DNA of 56,376 nt from an uncultured Vampirovibrio sp. (GTDB taxonomy: Bacteria; Cyanobacteriota; Vampirovibrionia; Gastranaerophilales; Gastranaerophilaceae): positions 1-56,376 of the forward strand of contig CAJTWU010000012.1 of assembly GCA_910579975.1 (NCBI GenBank), read 5' to 3'. The translations under genes and the position numbers were made by a program. Below are positions 14,200-21,343 of the stretch, in pieces. The notes below the pieces were generated by a model, which saw only the letters and a list, made by a program, of their open reading frames with translations, was not told where the DNA came from and did not search any database. Within the stretch, counting starts at the first letter, position 1; every line of letters starts with the position of its first letter.

Positions 14200-15429
14200 A
14201 TGGCAATAATAAAAGTACAAAAAGGAACAAAAGATATATTACCTTCTGATATGCCTGTTTGGCATTTTATGGAAGAAAAAGCTAACGAAGTATTTTCAAA
14301 ATATGGTGCGAAAGAAATCAGAACACCTATATTTGAAGCAACAGAATTATTTGCACGCGGTGTAGGTGACACCACAGATATCGTAAACAAAGAAATGTAT
14401 ACTTTCGAAAAAAGTGAGCGCTCCTTAACTCTTCGTCCTGAAAACACAGCAGGCGTTGTTCGTTCTTTTATTGAAAACGGTATGCACAGACTTTCTGCTC
14501 CTGTTAAACTCTGGTACAAAGGTCCTATGTTTCGCTATGAACGTCCTCAAGCCGGTCGTCAAAGACAATTCCATCAGGTTGGCGTAGAAGTTTTTGGTAT
14601 TAAACAAGCAACAGCAGATGCAGAAGTTATATTGATGGCTGTTAATTATTTAAAAGCCTTAGGCTTAAATGATTTATCAGTCGAACTTAATTCTCTTGGA
14701 TGCCCTGAATGCCGTGAAGTATTCAAAACTAAACTAAAAGAAGTATTAAAACCATATTTATCTCAACTTTGTCCTGATTGCCAATCAAGATACGAAAAAA
14801 ATCCTTTGAGATTATTGGATTGTAAAGTTGAAGAATGCAAAGAAATTTATGCTAAACCTGAAATTCAAACAGTTATTCAATCTGATTTCATTTGTGAAGA
14901 ATGTTCAAACCATTTTGAAGAACTAAAAGGTTATCTGGATAAACTTGATGTAAATTATTCAATCAACAAACTTCTTGTAAGAGGTTTGGATTACTATAAC
15001 CGAACCGTTTTTGAAATCAAATCCAATAATCTTGGCTCACAAAATGCTGTTTGCGGCGGCGGACGTTATGACAGCCTTGTAAAAAACCTTGGCGGAGAAG
15101 ATACTCCGGCAATAGGATTTGCAATGGGTATGGAAAGATTAGCTTCTTTGATTGGCGAAAAACAAGACAATAAAACACAAGCATTTGTAGTTTCAAACAA
15201 TCCTCTTGAAGCACTTAAACTAACAGAAGAATTAAGAGCTCAAGGTATAACTTGTGAATTTGATTTGACTAACAAAAAGTTCGTTAAACAGCTTGAAAAA
15301 GCTTCTAAAATTGCAAAATATGCACTGATTTTAGGTGAAGACGAAATATCTGCAAACAAAGTTACAGTAAAAAATCTAGAAACATCCGAACAAAAAACAG
15401 TAGATAGAAATAGCAATTATTTTATTTAG
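14200..15429 (+). CDS. hisS: Histidine--tRNA ligase
   Basis: 409 residues. Class II motifs: KGTKDILPSD, EIRTPIFEATELF, motif 2 with RPENTAGVVR and FRYERPQAGRQRQFHQVGVE, histidine-binding GLDYYNRTVFEI, and GGGRYDSLV with motif 3 GFAMGMERL. The C-terminal anticodon domain ends at ETSEQKTVDR. An unusual CPECRE...CPDCQSRY...CEECSNHFE cluster in the insertion region may bind zinc. Start chosen after AAGGA. Divergent from dapF, with promoters in the 46-bp gap. Confidence 0.95.
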   Translation: MAIIKVQKGTKDILPSDMPVWHFMEEKANEVFSKYGAKEIRTPIFEATELFARGVGDTTDIVNKEMYTFEKSERSLTLRPENTAGVVRSFIENGMHRLSAPVKLWYKGPMFRYERPQAGRQRQFHQVGVEVFGIKQATADAEVILMAVNYLKALGLNDLSVELNSLGCPECREVFKTKLKEVLKPYLSQLCPDCQSRYEKNPLRLLDCKVEECKEIYAKPEIQTVIQSDFICEECSNHFEELKGYLDKLDVNYSINKLLVRGLDYYNRTVFEIKSNNLGSQNAVCGGGRYDSLVKNLGGEDTPAIGFAMGMERLASLIGEKQDNKTQAFVVSNNPLEALKLTEELRAQGITCEFDLTNKKFVKQLEKASKIAKYALILGEDEISANKVTVKNLETSEQKTVDRNSNYFI

Positions 15430-15444
15430 TTGTTTTTTATTAAT

Positions 15445-16239
15445 ATGTTTATTAATTCAGTCGACTCTACAGCTTTTGGAGTTAATCTAAATTCACCAAA
15501 ACTTCGCTATAGTCAAAAAGATTTTTTTGTGAAAATCCGCGGCTATGGCAAAAATCCATTATGGGCTAAAAAAACAATTGAAACAGCAGACACTGCTGTT
15601 AGTTTGATAAGAAAAAATACTTCTGCTGAAAATGTTTTAAAACTTATAAGTATAGGAATACGAAAAGCAAATCAATTTTGCTTAGATTTAAATAAACGCT
15701 CTCATACCGGTGTTTTAAGAACTGTTCGAGATAATTGGATGAGCGAAAAAGAGTGGTATGGTGACCTTGCAACATACTACGATATAGGGCGTTATGCTTG
15801 TTACAAAAAACGCTTTGATAAAACATATGGAAAGCCGCTTTCAAAGACAGGCATTGGAATGACACGACCAAATAAATGTCATACACTTATACATGCAGAT
15901 GTTGATACAATAAATAACTCTCTTGACCGTGTTTTTAATCTATGCAATAAAATTTTTCCTCGATTTGTAAAAAATGAAGTTCAGCAAAAAAACATGGATG
16001 AAATTAATGAAACAATTGCTGAAATTCGTTGGATTATGGCACATGCAACACCATGGTCAAGAGGCAGCGATGCGATTTCTAATGTATTTATGCGCGCAAT
16101 GTATAAGGCAATAGGTATTAAATCGTATCCGCTTCAAAAAGGAGTGTCTTTGGATTTGGAGGCTTATTGCACCGAGCTTGAGGACTATAAAAAGCGGTTT
16201 TCCAAATACTTTGAAAAACCGCCTGAAATTATTGATTAA
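15445..16239 (+). CDS. Hypothetical protein with N-terminal tag and HATPWSRGSD motif
   Basis: 264 residues, soluble, basic. The start MFINSVDSTAFGVNLNSPKL fits the lineage tag. The C-terminal third has a striking motif, EIRWIMAHATPWSRGSDAIS followed by NVFMRAMYKAIG, with conserved-looking His, Arg, Gly, Ser and Asp that could form an active site. I have a vague sense of similar motifs in effector-like proteins but cannot name a family. It begins 15 nt after hisS with no clear ribosome site. A TTG directly after the hisS stop is an alternative start. Confidence 0.7.
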   Translation: MFINSVDSTAFGVNLNSPKLRYSQKDFFVKIRGYGKNPLWAKKTIETADTAVSLIRKNTSAENVLKLISIGIRKANQFCLDLNKRSHTGVLRTVRDNWMSEKEWYGDLATYYDIGRYACYKKRFDKTYGKPLSKTGIGMTRPNKCHTLIHADVDTINNSLDRVFNLCNKIFPRFVKNEVQQKNMDEINETIAEIRWIMAHATPWSRGSDAISNVFMRAMYKAIGIKSYPLQKGVSLDLEAYCTELEDYKKRFSKYFEKPPEIID

Positions 16240-16248
16240 TTTAACAAA

Positions 16249-17385
16249 TTACTCGTAAATATAACCGTTTGTTAAATCAATTTTGATAGGAGCAAGAAGT
16301 CTTAGATTAACAATTTCGTTAGGCATTGTTAAAACTTTAGCACCTTTGAATATTCTTCTCCAGAACCCGATTTTCTTAGGATCAAGAGTTGCTACACCAT
16401 AAACCATTACAGCCTGATCATTTGGAGTTACAAGAAGTTCGTTCTTGATAATAACTTCACCGTTTTGTTTGAATAGTTTACCTCTTTGAACGTATTTTAC
16501 TTGACCTTTCATATCGCTGTTTTCAGAAATAAGAAGATATTTTTCTTTAGTAACATAGTTTTGAGGAGTTTTTGCTGTATAAATATCGGTTACATTAGAA
16601 ATTTCTGAACCAACAACTGTTTCAAGTTTAATAGGGAAGATAGTTCCAGCTGGAACAATACCGATTGAACCTTGAACTTTTACGTTGTCTACAATATAAC
16701 CTTCAGCAGTTCTTTTTTGCATAACTTCTGCAAGCTTAGCGTTTGGATTAAGCTTAGCTTCTTGCATCATTTTGTAAAGTATCATAGCAACTTCAGCTCT
16801 GTTTGCCGGTCTTTCAGCTTCCATTTTACCTTCGTGACCGGGCATAACAACAACAAGGTCAAGAATATGAGCTTTAGCAGCAGCCATCAAGAACCATGCC
16901 GGCATTTGAGTATAATCTTCATAAGATTTTGAAACAATGTCGTTTGCTCTTTGTTGACTAATTTGATTTGTTGTTAAAGCGTTAACTGCAATATTGATCG
17001 CTTCTGCTCTTGTAACAGAGTCAAAAGGTCTGTATCCTGTACCTTTAGCATCAGGAATAAGGTCAAAATATACAGCTTTTTTAATTTGATTATAAGCCCA
17101 GAAATCAGGTGTTACGTCTGTAAAATGAATATCTTGAGTTACGTCTGTGTTTTCCTGACCCAAAGCTTTAATAGCCATAGAAGCAAATTCAGCTCTTGTT
17201 ACAGGAATATCAGGTTTGTAAGAACCATCCGGATAACCTACTACAACACCGACTTCTGTTAAAAATTTAATTGATTGATATGCCCAATGTGTTTCGTTCA
17301 TATCAGTATAGAATGCGTTAGCTGGATTGTTAAACATAAATAATGCTGCTAAAACACATAATCCTTTTAATAAGTTTTTGAACAT
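16249..17385 (-). CDS. Secreted SLH-domain protein
   Basis: 378 residues. A Sec signal (KNLLKGLCVLAALFMFNNPANA) is followed by three SLH repeats: HWAYQSIKFLTEVGVVVGYP with TRAEFASMAI, FWAYNQIKKAVYFDLIP with TRAEAINIAV, and a weaker third ending NRAEVAMILYKMMQ. SLH domains tether proteins to cell-wall or secondary polymers. The C-terminal 150 residues are beta-rich with no SLH. AAAGGAGG precedes this ATG; a TTG one codon upstream is less likely. A promoter-like TTGCAC-N17-TAGCAT lies upstream. Confidence 0.88.
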   Translation of the reverse strand: MFKNLLKGLCVLAALFMFNNPANAFYTDMNETHWAYQSIKFLTEVGVVVGYPDGSYKPDIPVTRAEFASMAIKALGQENTDVTQDIHFTDVTPDFWAYNQIKKAVYFDLIPDAKGTGYRPFDSVTRAEAINIAVNALTTNQISQQRANDIVSKSYEDYTQMPAWFLMAAAKAHILDLVVVMPGHEGKMEAERPANRAEVAMILYKMMQEAKLNPNAKLAEVMQKRTAEGYIVDNVKVQGSIGIVPAGTIFPIKLETVVGSEISNVTDIYTAKTPQNYVTKEKYLLISENSDMKGQVKYVQRGKLFKQNGEVIIKNELLVTPNDQAVMVYGVATLDPKKIGFWRRIFKGAKVLTMPNEIVNLRLLAPIKIDLTNGYIYE

Positions 17386-17472
17386 CAAATGTCCTCCTTT
17401 TTAATATAGAACCTTATTTTAATGCTATATTAAATAAGAATTTCGTGCAAATATTTTTAACAAAAGTACATA

Positions 17473-17892
17473 TTAGATTTCATATTTCATGCACCCGCCG
17501 TTATCTAGTAATTTTTGATTTATATTAATGTCGTCAAAATAGAGAATACCCAGTGCTCGTCCATATTTATCAACACCTTTGAAATCAAATTGAATTTCTT
17601 TATCAGAGTTATTGTCATACAACTCTTGCAAATATTCTTTTGATTTTTTGCCACAAGCAACAACCTCATCAACAGAAATATTATTTTCATAAGCTTGACG
17701 GTAAGCCCGATGAATTTTACATGTTTCGTAACAGTCTATGCCAATTAGACGGATTTTGAACTTGTTATTATTAATCTGGGCTTCTAAAGAGTCACCATCG
17801 GTGATTTTGATGATTTTAATCGGGATTTTTGTGTCGGCTAAAACAGGTAAAATATTATAAATTAAAAAAACAAAAATTAAAAAGTAATTCAT
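17473..17892 (-). CDS. Secreted thermonuclease-like nuclease (SNase domain)
   Basis: 139 residues with a signal peptide (NYFLIFVFLIYNILPVLA) and a staphylococcal-nuclease OB fold: KIIKITDGDSLEAQI, KIRLIGIDCYET with the first catalytic Arg and Asp, and KYGRALGILYF with the second Arg. The calcium-dependent fold cuts DNA and RNA outside the cytoplasm. Shorter than many members but the core is complete. AGGAGC precedes the ATG. Confidence 0.85.
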   Translation of the reverse strand: MNYFLIFVFLIYNILPVLADTKIPIKIIKITDGDSLEAQINNNKFKIRLIGIDCYETCKIHRAYRQAYENNISVDEVVACGKKSKEYLQELYDNNSDKEIQFDFKGVDKYGRALGILYFDDININQKLLDNGGCMKYEI

Positions 17893-18011
17893 AATGCTCC
17901 TATATTTAAATTTGTAAATTCTATTTTAAAACTTGCAAACTACTGATTTAATCATATATATGCAAATTTAATCTGATAGAAAAGGTATAAAAAAGAAATT
18001 ATCATATTGTT

Positions 18012-18353
18012 ATGGTTAGTGAAGATAACATCAGGAAAAATTTTGGCTTAATAGTCAGAGAATTGAGATTGCGTAAACATTTAACTCAAGAGAAGCTGGC
18101 TGAATATATTGGTGTTGAAACTCAAACTATTTCTGCAATTGAAAGCGGTAAAACTTTCATATCTTGTGAAGTATTAACAAATTTAGCAAATTTCTTTGAA
18201 GTTGACCCTGCAATTTTCTTCTTAAAAAGAGCACCTCTTTTTTTAGAAGATGATATTAATTGTATTAATGAAATAAAGCAACTCTTACCATTATTTGACT
18301 CATCAAAATTAAATGAAATTTATAAAATATTACTTGTAATGCATAAGCAGTAA
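18012..18353 (+). CDS. XRE-family HTH regulator
   Basis: 113 residues. HTH at about 15-65: VRELRLRKHLTQEKLAEYIGV, ETQTISAIESGKTFISCEVL, NLANFFEVDPAIFF. A C-terminal 45-residue helical tail may dimerise. TATCAT ends 6 nt before the ATG, so it is probably leaderless. First of two regulators preceding element copies 2 and 3. Confidence 0.83.
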   Translation: MVSEDNIRKNFGLIVRELRLRKHLTQEKLAEYIGVETQTISAIESGKTFISCEVLTNLANFFEVDPAIFFLKRAPLFLEDDINCINEIKQLLPLFDSSKLNEIYKILLVMHKQ

Positions 18354-18413
18354 CCTCCGCATTGGTTTGATGTATTAAACAACTAGCCTAATAATATCAA
18401 TTAATATTATAAA

Positions 18414-18689
18414 ATGCAACAACAAGATGCAAAAAATTTAGAATTAGCACAAGCTTTGGGCAAAGCAATTAAGATATTGCGAAAAAACAAAGCAAAAATG
18501 TCTCTAGATAACTTTGCTAATGCCTTTGGATTAAATAAAGGAACATTAAGTACTTTAGAGAATGGTCTTTATAATGCAAAATTTGTCACCGTTTGGAAAA
18601 TTGCAGAAGCTTTAAACATGAAATGTTCTGATGTTGTAAAAATCCTGGAAGATGAACTAGGCGAAGATTTCAAGCTCATGGATGAGTAA
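18414..18689 (+). CDS. XRE-family HTH regulator
   Basis: 91 residues. HTH: GKAIKILRKNKAKMSLDNFA, FGLNKGTLSTLENGLYNAKF, WKIAEALNMKCSDVVKIL, then an acidic tail (EDELGEDFKLMDE). Its stop codon is 6 nt before the -35 box of element copy 2, the same arrangement as at copy 1. Confidence 0.83.
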   Translation: MQQQDAKNLELAQALGKAIKILRKNKAKMSLDNFANAFGLNKGTLSTLENGLYNAKFVTVWKIAEALNMKCSDVVKILEDELGEDFKLMDE

Positions 18690-18805
18690 AATTCGTTGTT
18701 ATTTTGGAAAATTTATGATATAATTAACCTATAGGTAAGCTCCTGTTTACCACCACGCACACATTCAAGTTAAGTGGAAATAAGGCGAAAGGTGGTGATG
18801 AAAAA

Positions 18806-18880
18806 GTGAAATTCTGTATTACAGAAAAAGCACTATGGCTTATCTTTATGATAATCATAGCGCTTAAATTACTTAAATAG
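18806..18880 (+). CDS. Hydrophobic 24-residue peptide (putative type I toxin), copy 2
   Basis: Reads FCITEKALWLIFMIIIALKL from codon 3. The frame aligned with copies 3 and 4 must start at GTG, because the ATG at the expected place (18797) is out of frame and stops after three codons. This may be a decayed or weakly translated copy. The stop TAG is inside the 3' hairpin. Confidence 0.5.
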   Translation: MKFCITEKALWLIFMIIIALKLLK

Positions 18881-18936
18881 GGAGTTAAGAGAACTCTAAA
18901 GGATAAAAACCAAACACCTTTAGGGTTCTTCCCTAT
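18877..18936. terminator. 3' hairpin of element copy 2
   Basis: ATAGGGA/TCCCTAT outer stem, GTTAAG bulge, then AGAAC-T-CTAAAGG with CCTTTAG-G-GTTCT (13 bp, one wobble). The antisense transcript should begin near 18936. Confidence 0.75.
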
Positions 18937-18942
18937 GACTAC

Positions 18943-18971
18943 ATTATTTACCATTTTCCCATTTTTGTCAA
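18943..18971 (-). promoter_or_regulatory. Antisense promoter of element copy 2
   Basis: TTGACA, 17 bp, AATAAT on the minus strand, pointing into the 3' hairpin. Confidence 0.75.
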
Positions 18972-19110
18972 GAGAATAGTATATAGAAGACAAAGTAAAA
19001 TTTATTGTTCTTTTGGCAAATTTATTATATAATTATTCCATGGGTAAGCTTCTCGTTTACCACCGCCGACACATGTGAGTTATGAGGACAATAGCGGAAA
19101 GGTGGTGAGA

Positions 19111-19188
19111 ATGTTGGAATTCAGTATTACTGAAAAAGCGCTATGGATTATCTTAATGATAATCATAGCACTTAAAACCAAAACATAG
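19111..19188 (+). CDS. Hydrophobic 25-residue peptide (putative type I toxin), copy 3
   Basis: Begins MLEFSITEKALW and continues IILMIIIALK with a polar tail (TKT). It has an acidic-polar N-terminus, one membrane helix, and a Lys after it. AAAGGTGG lies before the ATG but can be masked by upstream ACCACC. The helix codons fold back on themselves: GATTATC with GATAATC, and CTAT with ATAG. Confidence 0.65.
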   Translation: MLEFSITEKALWIILMIIIALKTKT

Positions 19189-19242
19189 GGAAGTTATGAA
19201 AGACCTTAAGAGATGTGACCTTCTTGAGGTCTTTTCCCTATG
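19184..19242. terminator. 3' hairpin of element copy 3
   Basis: CATAGGGAA/TTCCCTATG outer stem, GTTATG bulge, then AAAGACCTTAAGA with TCTTGAGGTCTTT (13 bp, one wobble). Confidence 0.75.
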
Positions 19243-19247
19243 ACTAC

Positions 19248-19276
19248 ATTATTTACCATTTTCCAACTTTTGTCAA
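19248..19276 (-). promoter_or_regulatory. Antisense promoter of element copy 3
   Basis: TTGACA, 17 bp, AATAAT on the minus strand. Confidence 0.75.
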
Positions 19277-19281
19277 GGGAA

Positions 19282-19310
19282 TGGCGAGGGAGGTTTCAAC
19301 CCCCTCGCCA
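19282..19310 (-). terminator. GC-rich hairpin after the sigma factor gene
   Basis: TGGCGAGGG pairs with CCCTCGCCA, with an inner GGTT/AACC. No U-tract follows on the minus strand, so read-through into element copies 3 and 2 as antisense RNA is possible. Confidence 0.5.
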
Positions 19311-19324
19311 CTAATCAGATGTCC

Positions 19325-20254
19325 TTAACATGCATCCAGATAAGATTTAAGACACTCAATATTATCAACTTTTCTTAGTTTTTGTATAGCTGCGTTTTCT
19401 ATTTGTCTTATACGTTCTTTCGAGAACCCCAGAGCGTTCCCGATTTGCTCTAATGTTTTCGGCTCTTCATCATCAATTCCAAATCGGCGTTTAATAATCT
19501 CTTGCTCACGTTTATCAAGCTTACTGATAAGTTTAGTAATATCTTGCTCTTGCAACTTATCCTGAGTACTTGCTTCAGGTGATTTGTATGTCGTATCTTC
19601 TACGTAATCCTGAATACACAAATCATCTGTTACAAGCGTATCCAAACTTACAGGCTCTTTTTTGATTGCATTTTTTACTTCTTCAATCTTTTTGAAATCC
19701 AGTCCTGAGATTTTTGAAATAGTTTCGTCATCAGGTTCAAGAGTATCACTTCCAATAATGTCTTCGCAAGCTTTCTTGTACCGGCGAATCTTATCAAGCA
19801 TATGCACAGGAATCCTAATAGTACGAGAGTGATTAGAGATTGCCCTGATAATCGTTTGTTTAATCCACCATGTCGCATAAGTAGAGAATTTAAAGTTTTT
19901 TCTATAGTCATATTTTTCTGCCGCCTTTATTAATCCTAACGAACCTTCTTGCACCAAATCCATAAACAGAACTCCTTGCCCGATGTATTTTTTTGCAATA
20001 CTTACAACCAATCGTAAGTTTGCTTGAACCAGTCTTTCTTTTGCAAGCTCACGTTCTTCTCTGGTACCTTCTTGAATAGCTTTCCCCAGCTCAATTTCCT
20101 CTCTCTTGGTAAGCATTCGTTTTCTACCGATTTCTTTCAAATACATTTGTAAAATATCATCATTATTTACAACCGCACTAAAAGTTTTCGGCAGCGTTAA
20201 ATCCATTTCACTATCATCGACATACTCGATGCTGCTGCTCATAGCTCTGCTCAT
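19325..20254 (-). CDS. RNA polymerase sigma-70 family factor (SigA/group 2 type)
   Basis: 309 residues: region 1.2 (DDILQMYLKEIGRKRMLT), 2.1-2.4 (LVQANLRLVVSIAKKYIGQG, LFMDLVQEGSLGLIKA, FSTYATWWIKQTIIRAI), region 3 (RIPVHMLDKIRRYKKA) and 4.2 (LEQIGNALGFSKERIRQIEN). There is no long acidic 1.1 region. It is either the housekeeping SigA or a cyanobacterial-style group 2 factor; the length fits both. AAGGAGTAGG precedes the ATG. It would recognise the TTGACA/TATAAT-type promoters seen throughout. Confidence 0.92.
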   Translation of the reverse strand: MSRAMSSSIEYVDDSEMDLTLPKTFSAVVNNDDILQMYLKEIGRKRMLTKREEIELGKAIQEGTREERELAKERLVQANLRLVVSIAKKYIGQGVLFMDLVQEGSLGLIKAAEKYDYRKNFKFSTYATWWIKQTIIRAISNHSRTIRIPVHMLDKIRRYKKACEDIIGSDTLEPDDETISKISGLDFKKIEEVKNAIKKEPVSLDTLVTDDLCIQDYVEDTTYKSPEASTQDKLQEQDITKLISKLDKREQEIIKRRFGIDDEEPKTLEQIGNALGFSKERIRQIENAAIQKLRKVDNIECLKSYLDAC

Positions 20255-20340
20255 CTTTTTCCTACTCCTTCATTAATTTAGGTGGGAATAGATTAGGTTG
20301 ATATTATATTTCTCCCACTCTAATACATGAGACGAAAGAA

Positions 20341-21324
20341 TTAAGAAAAAGTTCCCTTGATTAAAACATCTTTTCCAATTTGTTTAATTTCATAAATATT
20401 TAGATTTTTTGATTGGTTGATATCCTCAATATTATCCCCGTTAAAACAACTAAAGCCGCTATTATCATTAAGAATTTTAGGCGCAATAAATTGATAAACT
20501 TCATCAATCAAATTTTCTTTTAATAAAGCTCCGGCTAACGTACCGCCGCATTCAACAAACACAGTATATGCGCCCTTGTTATATAAATCTTCTAATGTTT
20601 CTCTCAATGATTTTTTAGAAATATGAATTTTTCCCTGTTGATAAATTTTCGCCTCAGGATTTGTACGGGAATTTCTATCAATAATACATTTAAACTTATG
20701 CTCCATTGTCGGATTATCCGCAATAACTGTATTTGAACTTGTCATAATACAATCAAATTCTTTACGCATGCGATAAACTTCTTCTCTCGCTTCTGTTGAT
20801 GTTATCCATTTAGAAGAACCTGTTTTTGTTGCAATCTTGCCATCCATCGTTGTTGCTGTTTTTAAGACAACATAGGGAAGGTTTGTCGTGATATTTTTTA
20901 TAAATACACGATTAAGGAACTTTGCTTCTTCTTCCAAAACTCCTTCTAACACTTCAATTCCTACTGCTTTGAGTTTTAAAATACCGTCAACTTTAGGATT
21001 TGGATCCTTGATGGCAAAAACAACCCGCGCAAGCTGATGTTCAATAATTAAATCAACACAAGGCGGAGTCTTACCATAATGAGAACATGGCTCAAGATTT
21101 ACATATAAAGTTCCACCCTTTGCCTCGTTATTTTTCAATTTAGTCAAAGCATCACGTTCTGCGTGATTTTTACCGTACTTTTTATGGTAACCTTTTGATA
21201 CTACTTTCCCGTCTTTATTCAGAACAACACACCCGACCATAGGATTAGGCGCAACATTGCCTTTCCCTTTTAAAGCAAGAGAAAGGCAATCTCGCATATA
21301 TTTTTCATCTAAACTTGTTACCAT
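20341..21324 (-). CDS. ribD: Riboflavin biosynthesis deaminase/reductase
   Basis: Two-domain enzyme of riboflavin synthesis, 327 residues. The deaminase domain has NPMVGCVV, KNHAERDAL and the zinc motif EPCSHYGKTPPCVDLI. The reductase domain has PYVVLKTATTMDGKIATKTG and FVECGGTLAGALL. TATAAT ends exactly 6 nt before this ATG, so the mRNA should be leaderless and an upstream in-frame start is excluded. Other rib genes are not adjacent. Confidence 0.94.
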   Translation of the reverse strand: MVTSLDEKYMRDCLSLALKGKGNVAPNPMVGCVVLNKDGKVVSKGYHKKYGKNHAERDALTKLKNNEAKGGTLYVNLEPCSHYGKTPPCVDLIIEHQLARVVFAIKDPNPKVDGILKLKAVGIEVLEGVLEEEAKFLNRVFIKNITTNLPYVVLKTATTMDGKIATKTGSSKWITSTEAREEVYRMRKEFDCIMTSSNTVIADNPTMEHKFKCIIDRNSRTNPEAKIYQQGKIHISKKSLRETLEDLYNKGAYTVFVECGGTLAGALLKENLIDEVYQFIAPKILNDNSGFSCFNGDNIEDINQSKNLNIYEIKQIGKDVLIKGTFS

Positions 21325-21343
21325 ACAAGTATTATAACGCAAG

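Larger units (their letters stand above)
18696..18971 (+). other. Element copy 2: convergent peptide-mRNA/antisense-RNA module
   Basis: Sense promoter TTGTTA-N17-TATAAT (18696-18724). 5' hairpin GGTAAGC-TCCT-GTTTACC (18734-18751). ACCACC (18749-18754) can pair with the ribosome site GGTGGT (18791-18796). The 3' hairpin spans 18877-18936 with a 13-bp upper stem. The antisense promoter TTGACA-N17-AATAAT is on the minus strand (18971-18943). It lies 34 bp before copy 3 in the same orientation. Confidence 0.7.
19005..19276 (+). other. Element copy 3: convergent peptide-mRNA/antisense-RNA module
   Basis: Sense promoter TTGTTC-N17-TATAAT (19005-19033). 5' hairpin GGTAAGC-TTCTC-GTTTACC (19043-19061). 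ACCACC (19059-19064) opposes GGTGGT (19101-19106), and CCGC (19063-19066) opposes GCGG (19094-19097). The ORF is intact, the 3' hairpin is 19184-19242, and the antisense promoter is 19276-19248. The clearest intact copy. Confidence 0.75.

Noticed and set aside
14154..14519. Long N-terminal extension of dapF
   Set aside because: It runs antisense through the hisS N-terminus; the canonical DapF start with AGGGGG is at 14153.
16192..16220. Hairpin GCGGTTTT...AAAACCGC at the end of the 15445 gene
   Set aside because: It lies within coding sequence and no U-tract follows. It may be chance or a weak attenuator; not enough to list as a terminator.
18731..18800. Known c-di-GMP or other metabolite riboswitch at the 5' end of the elements
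   Set aside because: CACGCACA in copy 2 briefly recalls the GEMM start, but the rest of the consensus is absent and the other copies do not keep it.
18724..18993. Minus-strand ORF of 89 codons across element copy 2, similar to a plus-strand ORF at 39077-39283 across copy 4
   Set aside because: Both are read antisense to the same repeated element; their likeness follows from the element itself. There is no ribosome site and copies 1 and 3 do not keep the frame.
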